From Dipetalonema caudispina (lineage: Eukaryota > Nematoda > Chromadorea > Rhabditida > Onchocercidae), in NCBI GenBank assembly GCA_013365325.1, contig JABVXV010000084.1, positions 62,001 to 126,000 on the forward strand: DNA of 64,000 nt, written 5' to 3'. Under the pieces are notes generated by a model. The model worked only from the letters and a program-made list of their open reading frames with translations. It ran no database searches and was not told the origin of the DNA. Made by a program: the position numbers and the translations under genes. Position 1 is the stretch's first letter; every line of letters starts with the position of its first letter. Positions 12,022 through 24,800 of this stretch are shown piece by piece.

Positions 12022-13445
12022 ATGTCATCTCGGCAAGAGCAGAGAAATATTATTAATTCACAAAATATCACGTGGCGAAATGGTTTGTTTTTGTGTTTTT
12101 TCCTTGCTTCATAGATTTTAAGTGTTTCGATTTTTGAAATGAGTCCGCATTTTCAGATAACTCTAAGTTTGGGAAAGTGATGCTGGAGAGGATGGGATGG
12201 AAACCGGGTCGTGGATTAGGCAAGTATGAACAAGGAATTACCGAGAATTTACAAGTGAAAGCGAACATTTTAACGAAAGGTTTTTTTTGTCATAACCTAT
12301 GTCTAAATATTTTCCAGTATGTGAAAATGGGTATCCATTTCTAAAATTTAAAAAAAAAAAAAACATATGCAGAGTACTTATTTCTAGAAAATCCTTTATT
12401 TGGTTAGGTCGATTTAGTTCATTGCAGGTGTAACTTAGACATCCTAATCACCGTAATTCTTTGAAAGGTTTTCCACACACTGGAGCCCTTGTATTCAAAG
12501 TTTTAACCACCTAAATTTAATTGGGAACTTTCGATTGCAGGTTTAGGATGTAGTGAAAGAAACGATGAAGTTTGGCTTGCCCATCACGACAGCTTTGCAG
12601 CCATTTTAGCTGATTTGAATAAGAAGAAAGAGATGTCAAAAGCTGAACAGGTCAAAGAGAAGTTAGAAACTAAACAGGTCAAGAAAAGTCTGAAAAAAAT
12701 GAAATCAAAAACAATCTTAAATGAGTACGTTTCGTTCGTTTCTTCATGGTCTTTCTTTTAAAATTATTCGTCATATGGAAAAATTAGACTTTAGTAGGTT
12801 CTTGAATAAGTGCTCCGAAACGATACCATGAAGATGGATAAGGCATTAAGTAGAGGTGTAACTGTTAAAGAGGATACAGTTTTTGGGCTTAATGAATGAG
12901 CATATGAGGTGTTGACGTAAGACTCTGATAATAGAACTTCACAGCAAAAATCAACCTTAACTGCTGGGCACATTAATTGTTGGCCAAATATCATTGCTAA
13001 AAATTCACTATTTTAGGCATAGAAGAGATAGATACCTCCCAAATTTATCAATGATGTCAGAAAAAGATAAATGTGCAATTTTTGGCAAAAGATCGACACG
13101 GCGAACTGTTGATAAAGGCACTGAGGAGAACACGCAGAAAGATGAAGTTCGTTGATTTTATTCTAATTTTGTTTTAGTCTAGGAGTTTCATTTTCGGGCA
13201 GTTTTTTGTTCTAAGTAAACGCTAGTCATTTTCTCGAAAAGTGGTAATTTATTGACGATATGACCATTTTCGAGTCTATCATGAGAATTTAATTTTAACC
13301 TGTTAGGATCGATATTATATTATAGGAATACAAATTCTAGATTAAATCGGAATCGTCATCCAAGAACATAATTGTTAACAAGATTTCGATTAACGATTAT
13401 TTTGCCGAAAAAATGCGAAAATTGAACGAAAAACGAAAAGTTTGA
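12022..13445 (+). CDS. PINX1: PIN2/TERF1-interacting telomerase inhibitor 1 homologue (G-patch protein)
   Basis: Orthologue of PinX1 (yeast Gno1/Pxr1), a nucleolar G-patch protein known to act in telomerase control and pre-rRNA/snoRNA processing, partly by stimulating a DEAH helicase. Exons: 12022-12082, 12157-12279, 12541-12724, 13017-13146, 13341-13445, totalling 603 nt (200 aa). The N-terminus runs into the family block NDNSKFGKVMLERMGW; the G-patch covers about 23-68 (KFG, MGW, GRGLG, then QVKAN). Next come the family blocks GLGCSERNDEVWLAHHDSF (about 62-80), a Lys-rich stretch, CAIFGKR (142-148) and a C-terminal ISINDYFAEKM block. It is short: vertebrate PinX1 is about 328 aa and has a long Lys-rich telomerase-inhibitory tail that is missing here. 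Start ATG 12022 is supported by the conserved T-W-x-N block that follows it. All junctions are GT-AG and in phase. Confidence 0.92.
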
Positions 13446-15715
13446 AATGTTTAGCGGATTTCTGTGGGAAATTTTATTGTTGCTTGTTGTTCATATCCGA
13501 TTAAAACATGAATATATATATTTGCACCTCTTTTGTTTTATTCTTGTATATCCTCTATAAAACATTTAAAATGACCTGAACTTTAGACTGTATTTTGAGA
13601 TTCCAATTTTAAATAATGTAGTAAAATTCCGCAATACTCAGTCGATGGAGTTAACTACTGATGATAAAGAATGATGTTGTTTGAAATGCAAGTTATGTTT
13701 TTTTTGTGTCCTATAATAAATTTTCCAGGTCATTTGAGGATTTTTTTTTTTTTGCATTTATGGTGACAGGTACGACATTACGACATTTAGTGACTGAAAA
13801 AGAGTGAAAGAGTTTGCTCATTATAGGTCAAGGGAGTATAGTATGTGAAGACATATAATTACATTCGAAATTTGATTAGTAGCTGACAATTACAAATTTG
13901 GGAAATACTAGGGGATTAATGTATTGAGATTTTACTACTTTTGTTGACAATGCTTCCAATATTAATTATTTCATAAATTCTTTCACTGCAACAAATATTT
14001 CTACAAGTGTATCGTTATCCCAGTAAAACAGTCCAAAAGAAATGATGACTAGAAAGAAAGGTTTAGAAAGCATACCGTATGATATCGAGGAAATTATTAT
14101 TTCAAAGCGAAGTTTATCAAATTTGTGTTTTTGCATACATTATCAATTGTGACACGTGACACATTGTGTTTTTAGTTCCACTGAACTTTCTCGATAAATT
14201 TCACCACGCTTCAAATTCATATTTTCGGGAATTTTGTTGAAAATTTTAGACTACAAGAATTACTAGGCTTAAGATTGCCAAAAATCTAAGAAGGTATTTT
14301 ACATATTTCTTCTTGCTTCATCAAGAATGATTGATTATTAAGTTAACGTTATGAAAAAAAAAAAAAACCATCCATGTAATTATTTATTTTGATTCACCCG
14401 TATGTTATTAGATTATCATTAATGTTCTACTCAGCATTTGAAAATTAAATTTTATATTTTTTGTAGAAAGGAAAAAAAGTAGCATAAGTTGTATCATTGA
14501 AGATAAAGATCGGGGATAATTTCTCATTAAACTAATTATCGATATATGAAGAGAGACTCGTTTACAGTTATATTTACAAATCAGTAGTATAATAATAGGT
14601 TGACAGCCTTCTGCCCTGATTGAAAACTGGTCCTCATCTTGACATCCGTTGATGATAATTAATCATTACTGAAGATGTAATTTCAAAATGATTGCCGAAG
14701 TAATGAAGGAAGAAGGGTTGATTCATTTGTTGTAGCAATAAAGAATGGTTTACTTTCAAATGAAATGAGAAGGAAAGAAAATGTTTTAAATGGGATTCTT
14801 TCCGAACTTTTAAAATTTTCGACAAAAATTATTTTTAAATGTAAAACGGAAATAAAATATTTAGAATTGTGAAAAATTTTAAAAATTTACATGCATATAT
14901 AATGAGCATTTAAAAAGTTTAATGAAAGACGGCGCCATATTTTTATGGACTCCTTCCTGTTCATGTCAACATTTTTGTAAAAATTTCATTTGTATTTTAA
15001 TCGAGTACATAGGGTTGTTTGTTTTTTTCATGTTTTATTCATTAAAATTTTCACTCCATTTCCGAAAGATCGCATTATTAACAATAATGGTAGATTTGTC
15101 GAAATTAAACTGATAAGAGGAGATTTAGTTGGAAATGCCATATGAGCAAGTACATTTCTTATTGAAAGATAATTCAAAATTTGAAAAATTTTTCTAGACA
15201 TTTTAAATGCAATTATTACTTTACAATAGTTAAATTATATGTACCGTAGAGAAAAATATTGGCATAATTAAAATTTTTCGTAAAATTTGAATGAGAAACT
15301 GAGGACAATAAGAATTAAAGATGTATAGTGTTACTAAATAAAATCTATGATAGATCAGTATTATCCACATATGTATAAATGAAATTTTGAATTAATTTCA
15401 TAATTCTTATTATCATTCCTTAGACTTAATCAATTTTAGCAATATAAATAGTGCAATGAATTGTCGTGGAATGATTATCAAAAAGCGATCAATCAGAGAT
15501 AATTAAGCTGAAGGAGTATTATTAAGCTCACTGAATCGGCATATAAAAAAGAAAAAAAAAAAAAACATGCATCAACTAAGATTTTCAGTCACAAAGAAAC
15601 AGAAGGTAGATTTGAGCATGACTTATTAATTAATTAGTTAATTAATATATCACATGGATACAAACATGTAATAATAAGATATCACAAATTGACTCAGTAA
15701 ACAGAAGGATTTGAA

Positions 15716-15751
<36 letters not shown>

Positions 15752-15843
15752 TGAATGAAAGATAGAAGAAATCAAGAAGGCAATAAAGAATTTTTGAGTC
15801 ATCTGTGATATAAAACAACTATGCATAGTAGTACCATGAAAAA
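13446..15843. other. Intergenic region between convergent genes
   Basis: PINX1 (+) and the kinase (-) converge here. An AATAAA hexamer sits at 13715-13720, about 270 bases after the PINX1 stop, and could serve its 3' end. The rest is AT-rich with no supported coding sequence. A pure T tract of 33 lies at 15718-15750. Confidence 0.5.
15718..15750. repeat. Poly(T) tract, about 33 bases
   Basis: Uninterrupted T run about 95 bases downstream of the kinase stop (the kinase lies on the - strand, where the tract reads as poly(A)). It could be a slippage-grown tract or the poly(A) tail of an inserted reverse-transcribed sequence, but no such sequence is recognised next to it. Confidence 0.9.
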
Positions 15844-18800
15844 CTATAAAAAACCGTAATGTTTGGTTGAATGTTGGAATTTTGCTAGACGTTGCAAATC
15901 ATTAGCTAGACGATCTACTTCACGTGGATCCACGCGATGACCATGATCGGATCGTGTAACACTTCGAATCGACCGTGAGGAACGTGTCTGAAAATTATTT
16001 TGTTTTATTGGTTGTTTCATAATTCATCTTCAAGACTATTTTATCGTTATTATCCTATATTTTTCAAAAATTATTTCCAATTAATTTCATTAATACTACA
16101 TTATATTATACATCTCACATTTTCTTTTTTTTTTTCTTCTTTTTTTTCAGTTTCAACTCGTTTCGACAACAACTCACAAAGAGTCTAATTCAATTAATCA
16201 ATTTATTGAGTTATTTATTCAATACAATATAATATCCCTACATTAAATTACTTATTTATTTATTTTTTCCAATTCTTAAAATGTTTGAAATTTAGTTTAT
16301 GCATAATTTATCTTTTATGCATTCACTCATTGAAAAGAATAAGAAGCGTTACACGGATCTAAACTAAAGTCGAAAATTTTGAAATAAGCAAGAATTGAGT
16401 GGAAATGGAGAAATTGGAAATAAATGAGTGATAATTGCTAGCTGTCATCGGTTTTCCTTTCAAAAAACACTGATATGTGTCTTTACTTTGTAAAATAATG
16501 TAACATAGTAATTCTGTTCTTAAAAATTATCCTAACACTTGAAAGATAAAATTAAATGAGAAAATTGAGAGATATTATTTAAATAGAGTGGAAATTGTAG
16601 GATACATTGAAAGTATAATGTACTTCAGATTATGTATATTAATTTTGTTATGCAAAAATTTTAATTCATAGATATCAATGGAAATTTCATTTTCTATTTC
16701 AATATGGAACATTTGAAATTGTTGCATTTTTCTCTTACCCTTTGAATTGTTGTAAAATCAGAAGCAGGTCGTGTTTTGATGATTACTTTCAATTGACTTC
16801 GATTACCCATGAACCATTCATGTTTTACGGCATCAGTTGCACTTAATCGTGCATCCGGATCCGTTTCTAGCAATGCATCTACGAAATCTTTTGCTAATTC
16901 CGAACCGGACCAAAACTACAATTAATGTCCATGGTTTAAATTATATTGCAATTAAATGAAATAATTTTTGATTCTTCAAGCTTCATTATTTCAAACCGTT
17001 TGCTCCATATGTTAATTTGATGGACAGAAGCAAACATTTCCTCTCAAAGCTACTAAATAATACAAATCAGCAATTGTTGTAAAATGTAACCTGAGGATAA
17101 TAAATATAATTAGCTGTGATAATTTGTGTATACAGTCGAGATCGACAATCATCATCGAATGGCATTATACCGGACATTAAAATGTATGCAATAACGCCAA
17201 CTGCCCACATATCCACTTTTTCAGTATATGCGGAACGAAGAAGAACCTTGAAATTGTTAAAATTTTGAAGCCATTTCGAAGTATTTCATGTAGTTAGATT
17301 TAATTTTTCAAATTATTAAATGTCAAACTTGAAGCTAAATGTCAAAAAGAGAAGAAATAGATGTTACTTCTGGAGCAATGTATTCCGGTGTACCACAAGT
17401 TTCGGTCATTTTCTCTTCAGCTGTTTGCGCCTGATAAGCTAGACCAAAATCAGTAATAAGAAGCCTAGCATCAGGTGTCGTATCACTGTACAATAAATTT
17501 TCCGGTTTCAAATCTCGATGTGTCACCCGAATACTATGCAAATAAGCTAGGCCATTTAGGAGCATTCGAAGAGCTTGTCGAGCTTCTACCTCCGAATATC
17601 TTCCCTTAGCTACCACTCGATTGTACAATTCACCACCACTTGCCATCTCCATCACGATAAATAGCCGTGATGAAGACTTAAATACCTAAAAATTTATTTG
17701 CTAAAATTAATTTTGATTCAGAAAAATTAAGCGATATAATTGTATGCAATACTAATATTTCGAAACTTTCTCAGGACATATTATTTCAGTTTTCTTTTCA
17801 ATAAACCATTTATTCTTTCAGTACAAAATTAGCTCCGTCCAGAAAATGAAAACAAACAAATGGACGGAATTATGATAATATTAGTAAATTGCTCACTTCT
17901 TCAAGTCTAATCACAAATGGATGCTGTACACGACTTAATATCGATAATTCATTATTTACAGTGCCACAATCAGATGAAACCAATTTCACCGCATAATATT
18001 TGTGCGTAAGTCGATGTTGTACCCGAAGAACCTAAAATGATAACTTATTTTAATATTAGTTTATGTTACTACAATATGTGCTTGATATTTTTTTTTTTCA
18101 TTTCGTTTAATAACCAAATATTTGTTGCAACATAATTTCTACTGACATATGCTATTGCTATTTGCATAATTTGAAAGGAATTCTTGCAATAAATATTTCA
18201 ATAATGAGACAAGAACGAATTGAAGAGGATTGTTAACTTCCAGTTGATTGATTTATTTTTTTGTAAATAACAAATTTCACCTGTGAAAATGAACCTTTCC
18301 CAATAATAGCTAACACTTCATATTTGCAAACAAGCCGCGAATCAAGTCGTAACGCTGGGCGATTTTTAAGTGAGCATTCAGTGGCTTGTACAGTTATAAC
18401 ACTGCGATTCTGCGATTGATTTTCGCTCTGCAAAAATGTCGCAATATATTAGCATAAAATTCCTAAATTTTATTAAAAATTCGAATTCAAAATTTAGAAG
18501 TTGTAGATTTCTTAACTTTTTTTTGTTTGTTAAATTTAAGATAATTTGAACTATATTTGAGATTCAAGAAAGAGAGAAGGAAATAGAAATTCCAAAATTC
18601 GCAGCGAATTTGACTAATTTCATTATTAAAAGATTGTATATGTCATTGTTGAAATTTTAAACTTTCAAAAGTTGTTTTAGAAAATATTGAAAATGCTTCC
18701 CCTCGATCTATTCCCGCTTTTTACTTCAAATTTTGTTGAATAGAAGTCTCAACGTTAGCAAGAGCAGTAATTTCAAATTGAAGATGCATCAATCATAGAA

Positions 18801-21800
18801 ACAGCAGATGCTCTTAAATCTAAACAGTAAGTGACGGAAAATTGAAGTAGACAGTTCTATTTACATATTTCTCAACTGTACTAAAAAAGAAAGTCAAAAA
18901 GATTTACTTTTATAAAATTTGAAGATACTCCAAAAAAAAAAAAAAAAGACACATGAATGGTATTATTATTTTACTGAAATATTAAAATTATTCGATGACA
19001 TTTTTGTTGCTACTAAAATGTAACTATAAGAGAATTAGGAGATATTTAGGATCATCAATTGCACATTTATAATAGGATGAAAAGGTTATAACTTTATCAA
19101 TACCACAGATCATCTTAGGATAATAAAGAAAAAAGAAAACGATGAAATTCAGTGAAAAATTTGTTGAACCATAATAATATAATATTTCATTAAAAAATCC
19201 GAAACTCATCAAATTTGCTTATTTTTTTTTTTTTTTGCACAATCAATTATTGAAATTTCTTTAATTTTGATTACGTCATATTCAAAATGAATTGACAATT
19301 CTCGCATAACTTTAGTTTCTCGTTGGTTATTTGAAAACTAATATACTATTATAACTGTTTCGAAATGTTTCAAAATTAGCTTTTGGAATAAAATAAAATC
19401 TGACAAAGTTTGTCGATTCATTTTATTTTTTGAACATGGTTAGATAATGAAAAGTTAATTTTAGAAGAAAAGACCGTTGGAGTGTTCTATGATTCGTTAA
19501 ACTTTATTTTACGAATAACACTTTGTACTTTCTCGCATTCTTTCTCGTTCAGGCTATCAAGAAATGGTAAATTTAAGGAAAAATTTATTGCTTTCTTATT
19601 AATTTGAGGATAGCAGTATCAGTGCCATCAAGTCCTTTTCACAAATAAACTGAAAATAAGCAAATATGAAAAGAATGAAACGTAAGGATCGATACATTTT
19701 ATGTAAAACTAATTTTTCAAGCTTTCAGCATTTTCTAATATTTCATGATTGCATAACTGATTGCCCAATCAGTTAATTAATTAATTAATCGATTCGTAAA
19801 AATAAAAATAAACTTCTTTTAACTAGAAAAAAACTTAGCTAATAATGATCAATTCATTTTCTAAATGCCGAAATTTTAGTGGAAGTTCGTTTCATTGTAG
19901 AAAAAAAAAAGTGTATTGAATTATCTAAAATGCATTTAATAGAAATTTATTTCTCCCCCACTCCATCATTTGAACACAATTGATAAGATCGTATCATTTA
20001 AAGATCTGTCGAATCATTTAATCAATGTTGATGAATTGATCCTATGCAATGACCTAACTATTTAATATTGACAGATTTTCATTTAATTCACTCTTTATCA
20101 ACAACAACTTAAAATATCAGTACAAGAGAGCATTTGTTAAGCATAATTTAATGCTTAAAATTTTCGGAATATTCATCTTTTCAGCAGGAGGAAACCGTTT
20201 CCTTATAATTTTCCAGAATATACTTGATCAAATGAATAATTATCTGAATAAAGAAGTAAAACAAGAAAAAAAAAAAATTCGTATAAAGTATTAACGATCT
20301 AAAGGATTTCTGCAAAAGATTTAATTTAGTCAAATTTATTAAATTTTATATTCATATTTGATGAGAACTTTTCGTACTAATGTGTCAATTTGTTTTTCTA
20401 TTTTATTCTCTCTAAATTATTTACTTATTCTTATTGGCATTATCAATCTTTTCCCTAAGCAAACATTCTATAATAATGCCAAATTTTTGGCTTTGCCCTT
20501 TGAATAGTTCCACTTTTTCTTTTCATGCAAAACTATTCTCTTATACGGAAATTTTGATTGCTATAGGAATAAGAATTTTGGCGAATAACTATAATTTATA
20601 ACTATAAAAATCTCTCTAATATGCTTATGCAATGCATTACTATAACAATTATATGTATATGAAAAAATACATACTGCAATTAATTTAATCCAATTATCTG
20701 AAGATTCTATATTTTGTACGTGTATATTGTGTGTATCACTATAATAATGATGATTGTATATTACGATTTGTTATATTTCGATGTGTGTATATCACTATAA
20801 CAATAATGATTATATACTGTTATTGATTGTATTGTGATATATATATATATATATGTGTGTGTGTATTACTATAACAATCATGATTATGTATTATGATAAA
20901 AGTATATTCCTATGTTATATATCACTAAATAATGTTGATTATATCTAGTGACAGGGAATATTTTGATGTAGAATAGTGATAAAAAAGATGATACATACAA
21001 AGATAATGCAATATATTGTAATATATTACACAATGTATAGTCAAGAGATTTAATGCATCTATTAAATAATGTTGGTTGAAATTAAAGCAATAAATTAGAA
21101 CTTATGTCAGAGATAATTTAACCGTTAAGTTGTATCACAATTATATATATATATTGAAATGTTCGCTCACAGATCATCTTTCCATTTCAAACTTATCATC
21201 ATTCTTATCACAGCATTTTTACAAACATCTTAAATAGGTAAATTAGTACAAATATATTTGAATAGGAGTATGAAAGAACCGATAATACAAAGTGACCCCA
21301 AATAACCTTGGTTTGCTTCCCTTTTTACTACATCTTTCTCTTCCAATTCAACAATCGTTTCATTTTAAGTTTTTTTTTTCTCTTTTCTTTTCACTGAATC
21401 AAAACCACAAGAATGATGATAAAAAATGCTAAAATCTTTGAAGCCATTTCTAAAACCAAATGTAAATTTTTTTAAGAAATGAAATTAATCACTCAATGTC
21501 AGTAAGGAAAGATAAAACATTCGAAGTCAACCTTTTGTAATGGCAAAAGTTTGATGAGCGATAAAATTGATTTAATATAATTTTTCGTACTTTTGCACAA
21601 ATGATCAAGAAAAAGTTTGAGAAAATCGATAGTTAAAGCAGTGACAACGATCAAATATGTTTAAATTTGGCAGGAGATGTCAGAGTTCTTGAATAGAATA
21701 GAGGAACTTGTTATCCTACAAAAACCGGTAACAAATTTCGTTATTAAATGAATGGAAACAAACAATTAAACTGATTACACTTATTTTTAAGAACTACAAA

Positions 21801-24800
21801 CAATCATATTCAGCATATGATGATATTATATTTATTCCGAAAATTTTTCCATCATATATTTGTATATATCGTTTTCTTGAAGGAAAATTTTCAAATTTCA
21901 TTTAAATTTTCAAATACACATTGAATTTCCTTCATTTACAGAAATTTTTCAATTTTTTTTTTTCACTCATGTTAAAGCTCATCAATAGACTATGCCGCTG
22001 TTCGATTATTTATAAGCATCAATTTGAGTGTTAACACTTAAATTCTTAATTTTTTTTTTTCTTTTTGTAAAATTCCGAAAGGATTCTGATGCGATCCTTC
22101 CCATTGAAATTTATTGGTATTAATTGATCAAGTTAATTCAAATGAGCTGCTAATTTAGGTATGCGCGCGCACACATTAGTTCAAAGGGTAATAGTAATTA
22201 CGTCAAAGAATATTATCACCACTAAATCTTTCAAACAAAATAAAATACTTTGAAAAAGAGTAATTTTAAGTTTAAAAAAAAATCTTTTTGAATTTTACCA
22301 CTTCTCTTATAAAAATTTAAAATTTCTGCTTGAATGAATTTTTTAGAACCAAGGGAAAATTATTTGAAATTGCATATTCATATCGTCGACAATTGGTCGA
22401 AAATCAGAAACATTTGTAAACAAAAATTTCAAAACGTATTAAGATTTATATGTTGTAAGAAATCGTGAAAAGAGGCCACATATAAGTAAACATTCAAATA
22501 ATAAGTCATTCAGATGGCCCTTTCAAATTTTTAAAAATAATCAATTATTCTTCGCACCATTTTTATATTGAATTCTTGCTTCTCTAACTTCAAAACATCA
22601 GATGTGAATGTTTACTTATTTGATCCGAAAAAAAAAAAGATAATAAAGCTTATATTCGTATCAAAACAAATAACGAATTATCAGTAACTCTTCCTCTGAG
22701 ATTTCATTTTCCGAATAACCGTTCAATTTTTGATGAACTTTCGAAATTATGGATTTAAAGACCTAGGATTGTTACATTCGATAGTCCGAACAAAAAGAAA
22801 ATAAGCATTATTTGAATTTAAAATATTTCATTATTAAAAAATTTTTCAACATCTATCAGTGATTGATAAAAATTAAAAGTGCAACTTACAGTGATAGAAA
22901 TGAGGTCAAATGACTTTATTGTATAAGAGAAATTTGAAATTTGTTTTCCCCATTTCAATTTTATAGTGCTTCAAGTAATACCAGTTGGAAAATTTTAAAT
23001 CTTGAAACCTGGAATCTATAAGAACTATTTCAAAGTTTTATGCCATTGGCTTTTTGTTTCAAATCCCACTGAAAAGTAATTGTCCATCTGGCTTCTGCCG
23101 CGATCATTTTAATATCACCAACCATATGGTTGATTTGAAATTCCAAATTATTGCACTATTAGCAAAAGAAGCTTTTAAATTTACACATTATTTAAAATCG
23201 GGAATTTACAAAACTATTGCAAAAGTTTAATTTCTTTTTTCCTGAAAACTGCTGGAAAGAGTTTGTTTCCTGAAAAGATGAGGGTGATCAAATAAAAAAA
23301 GCTGCATGGTTTTATAGTGCTAAAACGATAAAGATCAGAATTTTGCTGTCATTCATACTTTAAGTAAATAGAAAAAACGAAATTTTTTCTTTTTATTTCC
23401 TATTTTTTTTTTGCTGATTGATATTGGATTAATGCATTTAGAAAAAAACCTTAAACTGACATTTTTTGAAATTGGAGTTGCAATTTTTCAGTTTTTTGTT
23501 TCATCTTTCAGAATTTTCAAATTACAAATTTTTCAATATTTTTCGCGATTTATCCAGTAAGAAAATATATATTTATCTTTTAACAAGCAATATTTGAACT
23601 TGAATGGATAAATGGCTAATTACATCGGTACATACATTCAAGTACACTTTAAACAGATGTCCTTCAGTTTGTAATGTAAATGACAAAAAAGAAAACAGAA
23701 TTTCGATTAATTTTGAATTTTGAAACCCTCTAAATTTCTAACAGTCACTTGGTAATCTTGTTTTGCAGGTGAATGAATCTTGAATTATATTGAAATTTTA
23801 CTTAACCTAAATACCGATGGAGCGAAATTTCGCTACGAATGTGTGATGTTTCGAAATCAAAAGTATATCACAACTTTATATTATGTTCATTCAATAACAA
23901 AATTTCTACGATATCATTTGACATAACAGTTGGACTTGTTGTAAAAGGAATTGACATCTCTCTATAAGACTATGATCAAAGTTCAAGTCAACTTAATTTT
24001 CTTGCCTTCTTGGTTTTAATTTTTAAAACTTTTATGAAAAAGGAAAAAAAAAAAAAAACGTTTTTTTAGAAAAGAAAAAAAAAAAAACAAAGACCAATGA
24101 TTAATCAAGTAATTGTTACTATATATTTACACAAATTTTTCGGCTGAAATAAATCAAAGATAATTGAGCGTTGATATGGCATCAATGCAAACAACGCTAA
24201 TCACTTTTGAATGTCAATTTAATTACCGCTCGATACGGTGACGAAATCATATCGAATATAGAGAATTTGAAAAATTGATTTCAAAAATGTCACAGATACA
24301 GTCTCAATTACTTTGTTGCAGAACGGTATCTTGCGAATAGGTGGAATTTCAACCAAATCAATTTTTAATTGTGCCTTTTAAAATGACTGCAAATTTTAGA
24401 GATGCAAAAAACTATAGATGGAATTTTCAACATTGTAAAATAACTGGGAAAAAAATTTTTAAAAAAGTATGAAAAAAATATAGATAAATTATTTGATAAA
24501 ATTTTCAAAAAATGATATCATCTGGTAGCGAACTGGAAAGTGCCATAAAATGTACTAATAAAATGAACATCTTCAATTGAAAAATGGAGCAATAAATAGA
24601 AAACAGTCACTTGTTTGTTTCCTCCATTAGATAAAATTTATCTCATTTTTTTTTTAAAGCTATTTGAGCTTAATAACCATTTCGAATGGAATTAGAATGA
24701 AATATTTCATTTTTTTTTTTTTTTTTTTTTTTTTTTGGCTTTTCGTTCAAACATTTCCAAATTTTTTCCAGCAAATAATGTGGCAAATACTTGCGCAATA

